64,000 nucleotides of DNA, taken from Phyllobacterium sp. YR531. GTDB taxonomy: Bacteria > Pseudomonadota > Alphaproteobacteria > Rhizobiales > Rhizobiaceae. Below the pieces are notes generated by a model, which worked only from the letters and a program-made list of their open reading frames with translations, was not told the origin of the DNA and ran no database searches. A program made the translations under genes and the position numbers. The stretch spans positions 37,593-101,592 of the forward strand of contig NZ_AKIZ01000030.1 of assembly GCF_000282595.1 (NCBI RefSeq), given 5' to 3'. Each line of letters begins with the position of its first letter. Position 1 is the first letter of the stretch. Below are positions 48,005 to 58,130 of this stretch, one piece after another.

Positions 48005-48037
48005 CGGGCAGCATATTATTCCGTGCGAACCTGATGG

Positions 48038-48361
48038 CTAAATTGCGCGCCGCTTAACCGGCAAGCTTTCAGATTCGGACTCTTCGTCATGATGGGGCGG
48101 CAGCATCAAAAGCGGATTGCCATTGGCAAGCGGGACATGGCTGATGATATGCAGTAGATTGTTGCTGTCGCGGCGGATCGAGTAAATCAGTTCGCCTGTC
48201 ATATCTCTATCAGCCTCGCGGTTGCCGATCCACAGTCGTATAAGCATCGCGATAAGGGCAAGAAGAAAGCCGGGTGGCACAAGCAGCCAGATTGCCTTGA
48301 TCCAATCCGGTGAGGATTGAAACGTATCGAGAAAATCAGCCCAGAAATTATAATCGCTCAT
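48038..48361 (-). CDS. Hypothetical small membrane protein (107 aa)
   Basis: The ATG at 48361 has GGGAG five bases before it. The product has one membrane helix (about 22-44, IKAIWLLVPPGFLLALIAMLIRLW) and a polar tail with the acidic run DEESESES and a basic end (VKRRAI). No family is recognised. It is convergent with the cupin gene. A stem-forming region (48389-48496) lies just upstream and could be part of its 5' leader. Confidence 0.7.
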   Translation of the reverse strand: MSDYNFWADFLDTFQSSPDWIKAIWLLVPPGFLLALIAMLIRLWIGNREADRDMTGELIYSIRRDSNNLLHIISHVPLANGNPLLMLPPHHDEESESESLPVKRRAI

Positions 48362-48388
48362 CGCCACTCCCTTTTCTTTCGAGGAAAG

Positions 48389-48496
48389 TGGTCACCGGAG
48401 GTTTTAGCCTCTGGTGACCGGGGAGTTGACAACCCTTCGAGGAAGAGCGCCCACGCCTTTAGGGTTGCCCCCTGAACATACGCGCAGGCCTCCCCG
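48389..48496. ncRNA. Candidate structured RNA element, strand uncertain
   Basis: Three nested or adjacent stems are found in a gap without open frames. GGTCACCGGAGG (48390-48401) pairs with CCTCTGGTGACC (48408-48419). CGGGGAG (48419-48425) pairs with CTCCCCG (48490-48496), enclosing CAACCC (48430-48435) with GGGTTG (48462-48467). This leaves an asymmetric bulge of 4 against 22 bases. The fold is equally possible on both strands. It resembles in outline a small regulatory RNA or a 5' leader of the minus-strand gene downstream; it matches no riboswitch, SRP, RNase P or tmRNA signature I know, and is too short for normal 6S RNA. Confidence 0.4.
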
Positions 48497-48542
48497 ATCA
48501 AAGAGAAACGTAGGAGGAAATCACAGTCGGTGATAGTAGACT

Positions 48543-49211
48543 TTAGTCGGCGGGCTCGTCGCTGATTGTCAGATTATGTTCTTCCCACTCAGTAGGCGGG
48601 ATTTCGTCACCTGCAAGAAATTCAAAGGAAACAATGTCAGTGGCGTTTGCGCTCACTTCACATTTGTATTGGATATTATACCAGCGCCGTCTGCTTCTGA
48701 ATGCGCCGCCCGTAACGAGTAAAGAAACGCCGGAAAATTTGGGTTCGGCCATGGCATAGGCCACAAGGGTTTCGGGACGTAATGCCGGGTTTGAACGATA
48801 GACCTGTTCCATCGCTTCAATATTGCAAAGTTCAACAAGACGCTCTTCGGACACGAGATGTCGGAGACTTTCACGCGCTTTGCGGCTGCGGGGATCGGCA
48901 AGAACCTGCTGGGAAAAAAGTTTTTCCGCACGGTGCATAGACGGTGCTTCAGACCGTGGCGCAGAGGGCTGAGGGGAAGGCAGGTCAGGCGCAGTATTTT
49001 CCGGTTCTGGCGGAACAGATGCCTCTGACCGAGCAGGTTTCTGTTCTGGCGGTGCGGCGACAAGCTCAATCGGAACCGACGTTTCAGGCAGTTCCGGCAA
49101 TTGTTCAGTAGTCATGCGGAAAAGCAGGAGACATAAAGCGATATGCAGCAGGAAAGCAGCAAAAAGGCTGCACCAGAATATCCGGGAGCTTCGTGGTGCG
49201 ACTTCATCCAT
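48543..49211 (-). CDS. DUF930-domain membrane-anchored protein
   Basis: From the ATG at 49211 it is 222 residues: a membrane helix (about 9-31, IFWCSLFAAFLLHIALCLLLF), a proline- and glutamate-rich stretch (about 45-90, like a TonB or spacer region) and a C-terminal DUF930 domain with VLADPRSRKARESL, LCNIEAMEQV and YNIQYKCEV, where two Cys may pair. The domain is found mainly in Hyphomicrobiales and has no known function. An ATG at 49256 would add 15 residues; neither has a clear ribosome site. It is divergent from mrp. Confidence 0.8.
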   Translation of the reverse strand: MDEVAPRSSRIFWCSLFAAFLLHIALCLLLFRMTTEQLPELPETSVPIELVAAPPEQKPARSEASVPPEPENTAPDLPSPQPSAPRSEAPSMHRAEKLFSQQVLADPRSRKARESLRHLVSEERLVELCNIEAMEQVYRSNPALRPETLVAYAMAEPKFSGVSLLVTGGAFRSRRRWYNIQYKCEVSANATDIVSFEFLAGDEIPPTEWEEHNLTISDEPAD

Positions 49212-49293
49212 GTGAGGCGCGTACAAATGTCCATTGGAGTTTCGGCCTAAGTGCATTATCTGGGATGTTAAGAACGACAGGGATGGAATTGCA

Positions 49294-50514
49294 ATGGCAG
49301 ACGTGACGAAGACCGAGGTCCTGGAACAGTTGAGGACAGTGACCGGTCCGGATTTCAACAGCAATATTGTCGAACTGGGTCTGGTTTCAGATATTTTCAT
49401 AGCCGACAACAAGGTGTTCTTCTCGATCACCGTGCCCGCTTCACGTGCGCAGGAGCTTGAGCCGCTTCGCTCTGCCGCCGAGCGTGTGGTCAAGGCGATG
49501 CCCGCAGTGAAAGGTGCTGTCGTTGCATTGACCGCTGAAAAACGCGGCGGCCCGACAAGCGATGATGCTCCGCGCCCCACGCCTGCACCAAGACCGGCGC
49601 AAAGACCTGCACCTGCGGGTGCCGTTCCACCTCAGCGTGTTCCGGCGCAACCGGCGGCGGCTCCCGGCCATAGCCATGCCGGCCACGGCCACGCTGCTGC
49701 TCCGGTCAAATCCGGCGTGCCGGGCGTCGGTGCTATCATCGCAGTGGCGTCCGGCAAGGGCGGTGTTGGCAAATCGACCACTGCGGTCAACCTGGCCTTG
49801 GCCTTGCAGGCAAACGGGCAGCGCGTGGGTATTCTGGACGCCGATATATATGGGCCTTCCATGCCGCGCCTGCTGCATCTTTCCGGCAAGCCGGAGGTGG
49901 TGTCCGGCCGTGTGCTGAAACCGATGGAAGGTTACGGGCTGAAGGTGATGTCGATTGGTTTCCTTGTCGATGAGGAAACGCCGATGATCTGGCGTGGCCC
50001 CATGGTTATGTCGGCGCTGACGCAGATGCTGCGTGAGGTGCAGTGGGGTGATCTCGATGTGCTGGTCGTCGATATGCCGCCCGGCACGGGCGATGCGCAA
50101 TTGACCATGGCGCAGCAGGTGCCGCTCGCCGGTGCAGTGATTGTATCGACGCCGCAGGACTTGGCGCTGATAGATGCGCGCAAGGGCCTCAACATGTTCA
50201 AGAAGGTGGACGTGCCACTGCTAGGTATTGTCGAGAATATGAGTTATTTCATCGCGCCGGATACGGGCAACCGCTATGATATTTTCGGCCATGGCGGCGC
50301 GCGTAAGGAAGCGGAGCGTCTCGGCGTGCCATTTCTTGGTGAAGTGCCACTGGTCATGGAAATCCGCGAGATGTCGGATGCCGGAACGCCGGTGGTCATC
50401 AGTAGTCCTGATGGTCCGCAGACCAAGGTCTACCGTGAGATCGCAGCCAAGGTCTGGGATCAGTTGAAGGTGGCAAAGGGTGGGCGTACTGCCCCGGCGA
50501 TTGTGTTCGACTAG
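49294..50514 (+). CDS. mrp: Mrp/ApbC/NBP35-type iron-sulfur cluster carrier ATPase
   Basis: The 406-residue protein has an N-terminal MIP18/DUF59 domain (about 1-85), a Pro/Ala/His-rich linker (about 90-135) and a deviant Walker A ATPase domain (SGKGGVGKSTTAVNLAL) with VLVVDMPPGTGDAQL. It carries [4Fe-4S] clusters to target proteins in the cytoplasm. Many members have a CxxC near the C-terminus for cluster binding; I do not see one here, as in several alphaproteobacterial Mrp proteins. The ATG at 49294 is preferred to the frame's earlier start, which would overlap the divergent gene region. Confidence 0.92.
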   Translation: MADVTKTEVLEQLRTVTGPDFNSNIVELGLVSDIFIADNKVFFSITVPASRAQELEPLRSAAERVVKAMPAVKGAVVALTAEKRGGPTSDDAPRPTPAPRPAQRPAPAGAVPPQRVPAQPAAAPGHSHAGHGHAAAPVKSGVPGVGAIIAVASGKGGVGKSTTAVNLALALQANGQRVGILDADIYGPSMPRLLHLSGKPEVVSGRVLKPMEGYGLKVMSIGFLVDEETPMIWRGPMVMSALTQMLREVQWGDLDVLVVDMPPGTGDAQLTMAQQVPLAGAVIVSTPQDLALIDARKGLNMFKKVDVPLLGIVENMSYFIAPDTGNRYDIFGHGGARKEAERLGVPFLGEVPLVMEIREMSDAGTPVVISSPDGPQTKVYREIAAKVWDQLKVAKGGRTAPAIVFD

Positions 50515-50522
50515 CCGGAGAT

Positions 50523-51778
50523 GTGTTCCTGATAACGAGAGTCAAACCTTGCCAATATTGTTATGCAGAGATCGGCCCTTTCAAAGCCGGGGTTCATATC
50601 TCGGCTCGATATTTGACTGGGCTTTTGGCTGTCATTGTTCTCTTTATCCTCCAGTCACCAGCTTCAGGACAAAGCAAAGTTGATGAAGCAGTCTACGGAG
50701 GAGCCAATCAGCAGATAGAGGGAATGGTGCGTGAGCCACTATCTCTTGAAATCGTGCTACCAAATGCGAAGCGCTATAAGCTTGATGCCTTTGTTACGAG
50801 GCCAGACAGGGCAGGGCGGTTTCCCGTCGCTCTCATTACACACGGCAGTGAGGGTAACGAGGATGACAAGCTCACAGAACCCAATAAATTTTCCGGTGCT
50901 GCCATTGCATTCGCGCGTCATGGCTATGCTTCCGTCGTCGTTCTGCGTCGTGGCTATGGTCGATCGGATGGTAAGCTGGATTACGAAAACAGCACCTGCG
51001 AAAAACCCCGCCATTTAAGGTCAGGAGAAATTGCCCGAGGCGATTTATTGGCTGCACTGGAAGCCATCCGGAAAAAAGACTGGGCCGCGCCGGACAAGAC
51101 AGTTCTTCTCGGAACATCGACCGGAGGGTTTTCTGTTTTGGCTGCAAGCGCGCTCAATCCTGCAGGGGTGCAAGCGGTTATCAATTTCAGTGGTGGTCGT
51201 GGTGCAAAGGATGGTGGAGGGATATGCAGCAGGAAAGCCTTCTGGCAGCAGTAGCATCTTTCGGTAAAACGGCTCGCGTACCCGGTCTGTGGATTTATTC
51301 AGCCAATGATTCGTCTTTTTCCCCTGATCTGGCAAAAGACATGTTGGGCCGGTATCAGGCGGGTGGTGGACTTGCCGAATTTTTCCTGGCTCCGGCCTTC
51401 AAGCATAATGGCCATTTCCTGCTGGCCTCGTCTCCCGAGGATTTCTGGTGGTCCCAAGTTGGCCCATTTCTGAAAAAGCAGGGTCTGCCAAGTGATGAAA
51501 TTATCAAAATGACTGACTCGAAACTGCCATTTCCAAGCAAGTTGAATGGGAAAGGGGTTTATGCTTTCGTGGATTACCGTGCAACGAAATCCTACGAAAA
51601 AGCATTCGCCTATAGCCCCGATGGAGCGTGGGGGTGGGTGACATCAATTCGCACTCAGTGGCAGGCGGCAAAGGAAGCTCTCACAACATGCCAGAAATAT
51701 GTGCGCGATGGTGAGGAGAACTGTATCCTTTATGCAGTTGGAGACAAGCTAACCACACCGCCCCCAGACCAACCCTGA
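50523..51778 (+). pseudogene. Alpha/beta hydrolase (dienelactone hydrolase-like), broken by a one-base frameshift
   Basis: Two overlapping frames read as one protein: the first (50523-51254) gives a signal peptide and the hydrolase front with the nucleophile elbow GTSTGG and GVQAVINFSGG; the second (51224-51778) continues without gap into ARVPGLWIYSANDSSF and FKHNGHF, which place the acid Asp and catalytic His. The join lies near 51224-51232, where adding one base (for example a C in ATATG-CAGCAG) would give a full protein of about 418 residues. As written, the Asp and His are lost from the first frame. A sequencing error or a recent mutation are both possible. The start is a GTG and uncertain. 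The gene lies 8 bases after mrp. Confidence 0.8.
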
Positions 51779-51936
51779 AATCCTCCGGACAACATTCAGC
51801 CGATTAAAAGATATGATCTACCGGCTGGCCGAAAACCATCGCTCCGGCACAAAGTGCCGCGCGCATGTTGCAGCGGGTTATAGCGCGCACCCTTGGACAT
51901 CGCCAAAGCGCTGCGCAAAGCCGCGTTTCCTGACGG

Positions 51937-52851
51937 TCAGGCCGAAGCGGCGAGTTGGATATCTTCCAGTGTAATATCCGGAGCTTCGAATGCATGGCTG
52001 TTCTCATCAAGCCAATCCATAAGGGTCGATGGCTTGCGTCTCACGATATTTTCGAAGACGTGATTAGGCTCACGCGCCTCGGAAGGCGGGTTCTTGTCCC
52101 ATTCAATCACGTAATCAATAACATCATTGCGCATGCCGAGCCGTTGCATCATCTCGCGCGTATGCTGTTCGCCGACTTCGACATAGCGGATATTCCGGCC
52201 CAGAACCCGGTTCAGCTTTCGCAGCTTCTGGCGGGTCGTAAGGGCTTCGGGCCCTGACAAATGGCATACTTCTTCGCGGTGTCCGCCATGCATGAGAATT
52301 TGTGCAGCGGCTGACGCAACATCACTTTCATGGATCATGGTCTTTGCAATATCGCCGGCAGGACCGCGTACGGCATTTTCCGTCTTGATGGAATGAGCCC
52401 AGCCGAACATGTTCGACATAAGCTCGACCGGCATGAGAATGGTCCATTCAAGGCCGCTTCTGCGGACGGCCTTTTCGATTGGGCCTTCGCGGCCATCACT
52501 GAGAACAGTTACACGTTTGACCCCGGCACTTATCGCAGCCGCCAGAATGGCATCCCCATTGCGCAGTGGCTCATAATCATCGCCGCCTATGGTGATGAGG
52601 TGCAGGCCGGTGACGCCTTGCAGCGCTTCTTCAAAAGAAGAAACATCATTCAGGTCGCCATGAACGATCTGGGTGCGTGGTGGCAGGTTTGCCTGCATGG
52701 GGTTACGGGTCAGTGCGCGGACATCATGGCCGTTCCAGATCAGTTCAGGCACGAGATGGCGCCCAACATTGCCTGTAGCTCCAGCCACGAAATAAACAGG
52801 TCTCGCCGAAGGTCTGTGGGCATGAAAACTTCGGGGCCGTTGCATATTCAT
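51937..52851 (-). CDS. NmrA-like NAD(P)-binding protein, probable SoxR target
   Basis: The 304-residue protein is an atypical short-chain dehydrogenase with the nucleotide loop GATGNVGRHLV (about 24-34) and LTRNP after the second strand, as in NmrA/HSCARG and quinone-reductase-like (QorB) proteins that sense or use NADPH. The ATG at 52851 has GGAG seven bases upstream and is preferred to that at 52863. It is transcribed away from soxR from a promoter with a SoxR box in its spacer, so it is probably induced by redox-cycling compounds. The substrate is unknown. Confidence 0.85.
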   Translation of the reverse strand: MNMQRPRSFHAHRPSARPVYFVAGATGNVGRHLVPELIWNGHDVRALTRNPMQANLPPRTQIVHGDLNDVSSFEEALQGVTGLHLITIGGDDYEPLRNGDAILAAAISAGVKRVTVLSDGREGPIEKAVRRSGLEWTILMPVELMSNMFGWAHSIKTENAVRGPAGDIAKTMIHESDVASAAAQILMHGGHREEVCHLSGPEALTTRQKLRKLNRVLGRNIRYVEVGEQHTREMMQRLGMRNDVIDYVIEWDKNPPSEAREPNHVFENIVRRKPSTLMDWLDENSHAFEAPDITLEDIQLAASA

Positions 52852-52873
52852 GATGCGCTCCATCTTTGCGTCT

Positions 52874-52924
52874 TTGAATCATCAGGAGCATGCTTTATAA
52901 AACCTCAACCAAAGTTGAGGTCAA
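52874..52924. promoter_or_regulatory. SoxR box and divergent promoters of soxR and the NmrA-like gene
   Basis: CCTCAACCAAAGTTGAGG (52903-52920) keeps the CCTCAA-N6-TTGAGG arms of the E. coli SoxR site. On the minus strand it lies between TTGACC (52924-52919) and TATAAA (52899-52894) with a 19-base spacer, the over-long spacer that MerR-family activators act on. On the plus strand TTGAAT (52874-52879) and TATAAA (52896-52901), 16 bases apart, would start soxR transcription inside the box, giving autorepression. Confidence 0.85.
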
Positions 52925-52928
52925 GAGC

Positions 52929-53393
52929 ATGGTCGAGAAAAAGAAGGAACTGCCATTTCCCCGCGAACTTTCGGTTGGGGAGGTGGCGGCGCGCAGCGGG
53001 GTTGCGGTATCCACGCTGCATTTCTACGAGGCGAAAAACCTGATCAAAAGCATGCGCAGTGCCGGCAACCAGCGACGTTACCCGCGAGATGTTTTGCGCA
53101 AGGTGGCGGTCATCAAGATAGCGCAGCGTGTGGGAATTCCGCTGGCTTCCATAAAGCGGCAGCTCGATTCCCTGCCACAGAACCGCAGCCCTACGGCGGC
53201 AGACTGGCAAAGGTTTTCCGCGTCGTGGCGCGAGGAACTTGAAAGCCGCATCCGGCTTTTGACCGGCATGCGCGATCAGCTCGATTCATGCATTGGCTGC
53301 GGATGCCTGTCCCTGACAAATTGCCCCTTGCGCAATCCCTGGGATGAATTGGGCAAGCTTGGTCCTGGCCCGCACTTCCCCGGCAGGGAGTAA
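52929..53393 (+). CDS. soxR: Redox-sensitive MerR-family activator SoxR
   Basis: The 154-residue protein has a MerR winged helix ([31 protein letters not shown]), a dimer helix and the [2Fe-2S] ligands C121-IG-C124-G-C126-x5-C132 in [13 protein letters not shown], the same pattern as E. coli SoxR. It senses redox-active compounds by oxidation of the cluster. The ATG at 52929 follows the SoxR box directly; the earlier ATG at 52890 would put the box inside the coding region and add unrelated residues. Outside the enterics SoxR usually controls small local regulons, here the NmrA-like gene. Confidence 0.95.
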   Translation: MVEKKKELPFPRELSVGEVAARSGVAVSTLHFYEAKNLIKSMRSAGNQRRYPRDVLRKVAVIKIAQRVGIPLASIKRQLDSLPQNRSPTAADWQRFSASWREELESRIRLLTGMRDQLDSCIGCGCLSLTNCPLRNPWDELGKLGPGPHFPGRE

Positions 53394-53592
53394 ATTGGGT
53401 TTGGATTTAAGGGTAATTGACACACATAAGTCGGCATAAAAGAGCGGACCTTGAGTTGAGCATGGAGCCAGACGAGCAAGCTATTGCTGCCCATGCCTCG
53501 CTACTGACAGACTTCTAAAGTAACATTTTCAGCATCTGGCAGAGTACGAATTGCTGGGTGAAATCCAGTAATAGTTGGATCAGATGAATATG

Positions 53593-53618
53593 AAACCCGG
53601 CCAATGTGCCGGGTTTTT
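53593..53618 (+). terminator. Rho-independent terminator between soxR and mntP
   Basis: AAACCCGGC and GCCGGGTTT form a 9-bp stem with a 6-base loop followed by TT and AT-rich bases. It lies 200 bases after soxR and 52 bases from the convergent mntP stop, and may end a transcript from either side. The stretch 53394-53592 has no credible gene. Confidence 0.8.
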
Positions 53619-53669
53619 ATTTACTCCAGACGGTATTCCCCGGCCCCACCGGCGGATTGAGTGAGGTTG

Positions 53670-54233
53670 TCAGATCGCCGTCAAATGCTCGATCAATATT
53701 GAAATCCCCAATCCAATCAGCGCGAGACCGGCAATGGCTTCGGCTGCCCGGCCCAAGGGCTCGCCAATCAACCTGCCGATGAGCATTCCACCGGATGACA
53801 TCAGGAAGGTGGCAAGGCCGATCGCCAGGGCAATGACAAGTATGTTCACATTGAGGAAGGCAAGGGAAACGCCTACGGCCATCGCGTCGAGGCTTGTGCC
53901 CACAGCGGTTGCAAGCAGCATATAAGCGGAGCTTCCAACACGGTCTTCCGTTTGGGATTTTTGGAACAAGGCAGCATAGAGCATCCGGAACCCGACAGCG
54001 CCCAAAAGCCCGAATGCGATCCAATGATCAACTGCCTGAACAAAGCCGCTGGCGGCAACACCGGCAGCCCAGCCGATAATTGGTGTAATTGCTTCAACGA
54101 TTCCGAACACGGCCCCGGTTCGAATAGACTCCGAGAAACGCGGCCGTCCCAAAGCTGCCCCACGGCCGACCGAAACGGCGAACGCATCCACAGACATGCT
54201 GATTGCAAGGACAATGATTGTAAATGGAGACAT
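53670..54233 (-). CDS. mntP: Manganese efflux pump MntP
   Basis: The 187-residue inner-membrane protein has six helices as two repeats, each with an aspartate motif: [14 protein letters not shown] and [12 protein letters not shown]. This is the MntP (DUF204) exporter that lowers manganese in the cytoplasm. The ATG at 54233 gives the family length; the frame continues upstream for 43 residues that look non-coding. A promoter is proposed ~110 bases upstream. The leader has no match to the yybP-ykoY manganese riboswitch, so control by the Fur/Mur-type protein is an alternative. Confidence 0.92.
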   Translation of the reverse strand: MSPFTIIVLAISMSVDAFAVSVGRGAALGRPRFSESIRTGAVFGIVEAITPIIGWAAGVAASGFVQAVDHWIAFGLLGAVGFRMLYAALFQKSQTEDRVGSSAYMLLATAVGTSLDAMAVGVSLAFLNVNILVIALAIGLATFLMSSGGMLIGRLIGEPLGRAAEAIAGLALIGLGISILIEHLTAI

Positions 54234-54342
54234 TTTGACAGTCGGGGCGGGCAATTTGCATGGGATGATGTTGCGTGCCCGCTGCTCCGCATGACTCATC
54301 ATGTTCAGCCGGTTTTTTGCAACTGGCATGAGGCAGATAGTC

Positions 54343-54372
54343 ATTATGTTATAAAAAGTCAAATAAAATCAA
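54343..54372 (-). promoter_or_regulatory. Possible mntP promoter; gap 54234-54617 otherwise empty
   Basis: On the minus strand TTGATT (54372-54367) and CATAAT (54348-54343) are 18 bases apart in an AT-rich stretch, leaving a leader of roughly 100 bases before mntP. Apart from this and the pgm terminator at 54552-54585, I see nothing in the 384-base gap between mntP and pgm. Confidence 0.4.
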
Positions 54373-54551
54373 ATAGTTAATTGCTTTTAATAGTCATTTG
54401 CAAGTGGGGTCTTGCGGCGAACGTTTGAGTAGATTTGCGGGAATAATATTTGTGGCTAGCTGTCACGGATCATGAGCGACATGGGCTTGGGGTTGCCGTG
54501 ACGGAAATCATGTCCGGCGCGAGATTTGTAAACTTACCGCACCATAAAATA

Positions 54552-54585
54552 AGCCGGACGGACAAATGAAATTGTCCGTCCGGCT
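54552..54585 (-). terminator. Terminator of pgm
   Basis: AGCCGGACGGACAA and TTGTCCGTCCGGCT form a perfect 14-bp stem with a 6-base loop, followed on the minus strand by TATTTTAT. It lies 32 bases after the pgm stop. Confidence 0.9.
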
Positions 54586-54617
54586 GTCAGTCTAGCCGCT
54601 CACGCGATCCGGATTTC

Positions 54618-56261
<1,644 letters not shown>

Positions 56262-56405
56262 TCAGCCTGTATGCGTCGTCGATGAAGATCGACTTATGCA
56301 ATCTATGAGGGGGTAGACGATCAGGTCAACACGACAAAAGTTAGGAGAAGGAAATAATGCCGTCGCAAGACAGGCACATGACGGAGCCGTGAGGCACATC
56401 CAATG

Positions 56406-58130
56406 TCAGTTCGGCGCAATCTGACCGAGAATACAGGCCGTATCCAGCAAGTGTACGGCGCCATATGTGCCGCTTGTGCAGCGGGGAGCAAGCTGCGCCA
56501 CAAGTGACGGGCCCGCTTTTTTCGCATCATCTTCCAAGGCATTCAGGTCTGGCCCGAAAAAGCTTCTAAAAGGCACCGGGACGCGGGCATTTGAAAGTGT
56601 ATCATCGTCAATTGCGAGACGATCAAGTTTGAGCGACCTGATATACCCACTCAATACCGCAGGATCGCTGGTCAATACGAGATCACGCATTGCCTGCATG
56701 CGCTGTTGGATTGGCAGGAAATAACCACGCTGATAGGCGATTGAAAGTTCCCGATTGAACAGCGTCGACCGGTTGGTGAATACCGGCGAAAAGTCCAGAT
56801 CCTTTACGAAACCACCGACCACTGTTTGCTCGGGCAGGGCCGCGATTGCGTTGATGAGGGCGGGGTTTTCCGGAATGCTGAATTTCGGTTTCACGCTTGC
56901 CGCCAGAAACACACTTCCTGCGACCAGCAGCAAAAGTCCCGCCGTCATAGGCAAGCTCCAGCGCTGCCAGTTTCCCATGACAAGGGCCAATGTACGTGCG
57001 CGTAACCAGCTCAGTACGACGGGCAAGGTTGAAACAAATGGCAGAAGGAAGAAAAATGCCATGTAGCGGTTGGGCAAATGCAGCTTGAACATCATCAGGG
57101 CGGCAATGCCGGCAAGGCCCAGCGAAGTGACGACAAGATAAAGAGGGAGCGGCGAGCGCGGTGTATGTTCTGCCGGTTTATTGAACAGCGCGAGGAATAG
57201 CAGGAGCGGGCCTGAAAAGTACCAGATTGCGAGCCATAGGATCTTGGGATCGGTAAGACCATCGCAACGGTCAGAAAAGATGCCCGTTCTGGCAGAACAG
57301 AAAAAGTCTACAGAGCCATCCGCGGAAAAGATCTGTCCGCGCCCTCCGATCTGAAAGGTCGGGATGTTGCGCGCTTCTGCAAGGGTCATGATCGGCGAAA
57401 AGTCATCGGCTCCCATCAGAAAAGGCAAAATTCCGGCAATCGTCGCAATAGCTGCGACAAGGACAATTGCAATGCGCCGCCTGCTTAAATCGATCCAGGG
57501 TTTTTGCCAGGGGCTGAATGCCGACAAGCCAATAATGCCTGATGTTACAAGGGCCATTTGGGGGTAACAGCCTGCCAACAGCAATTGGCCAATTGCTGTT
57601 TGCCAGACCATCTTGCGCGACAGGCCATCAAGCACCATCAGCGTGAAAAGCGGCCATAGCGAGCGGGGCGTGCCGCTGGGGACAATCTCACCGCGTGCCA
57701 GTATATGCAGAAGACAGGCGATGACGATGAACGTGATGATGGGCTCCACGCCGAAAGATCGCAGCAGCCGATAACCAAAGAACGCCATGGGCGGAAAAAG
57801 GAAGGCGGGGAAAAACCTGACGAGGATCAGGGGATCGATGCCCAACAGCCATGCCAGCCGGAAAAGCACATCATAGACCCAAGGGCTGACGGACGACCAA
57901 TAGTCGGCAATCAGGTCGCCCTTGAGGATTTCAGGATTATCAAAACGCCCCATCCATGACAGGAACATGCGGGCATCATCGGGAACAGCACCCGGATTGT
58001 GAAGCCCTTTGATTAACAGGGCCACACAGGTGATAACACCGAGAGCAATCGTAAGGGATAGCCAGAAGCGGTCGTCATCACGCCGCTCAAGCTTATCCTT
58101 CACAAAAGCGCTGATGCCGGAAGGGTTCAT
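56406..58130 (-). CDS. Polytopic membrane protein, GT-C glycosyltransferase-like
   Basis: The 574-residue protein has about 11 membrane helices, a first periplasmic loop with the acidic pair in VPDDARMFLSWMGRFD, and a soluble C-terminal part (about 420-574) with IPENPALINAI and FTNRSTLFNREL. An acidic pair just after helix 1 and a C-terminal soluble domain are the build of GT-C glycosyltransferases, which use polyprenyl-phosphate sugars in the periplasm, but I do not recognise a named family. Its start overlaps the flippase-like gene stop by four bases (58127-58130). It is the last of the four-gene operon. Confidence 0.7.
   Translation of the reverse strand: MNPSGISAFVKDKLERRDDDRFWLSLTIALGVITCVALLIKGLHNPGAVPDDARMFLSWMGRFDNPEILKGDLIADYWSSVSPWVYDVLFRLAWLLGIDPLILVRFFPAFLFPPMAFFGYRLLRSFGVEPIITFIVIACLLHILARGEIVPSGTPRSLWPLFTLMVLDGLSRKMVWQTAIGQLLLAGCYPQMALVTSGIIGLSAFSPWQKPWIDLSRRRIAIVLVAAIATIAGILPFLMGADDFSPIMTLAEARNIPTFQIGGRGQIFSADGSVDFFCSARTGIFSDRCDGLTDPKILWLAIWYFSGPLLLFLALFNKPAEHTPRSPLPLYLVVTSLGLAGIAALMMFKLHLPNRYMAFFFLLPFVSTLPVVLSWLRARTLALVMGNWQRWSLPMTAGLLLLVAGSVFLAASVKPKFSIPENPALINAIAALPEQTVVGGFVKDLDFSPVFTNRSTLFNRELSIAYQRGYFLPIQQRMQAMRDLVLTSDPAVLSGYIRSLKLDRLAIDDDTLSNARVPVPFRSFFGPDLNALEDDAKKAGPSLVAQLAPRCTSGTYGAVHLLDTACILGQIAPN

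Noticed and set aside
48389..48496. Reading the stem region as 6S RNA, SRP RNA or a known riboswitch
   Set aside because: It is too short for 6S, lacks the SRP GGAA-type apical motif and shows no known riboswitch core; kept only as a candidate of unknown type.
50523..51254. Intact 243-residue hydrolase
   Set aside because: The end of this frame is unlike the family, and the missing part continues in the next frame, so it is a frameshifted gene.
54234..54362. 43-residue upstream extension of MntP
   Set aside because: It is not like any MntP N-terminus, and the family start is at 54233; the stretch reads better as leader.
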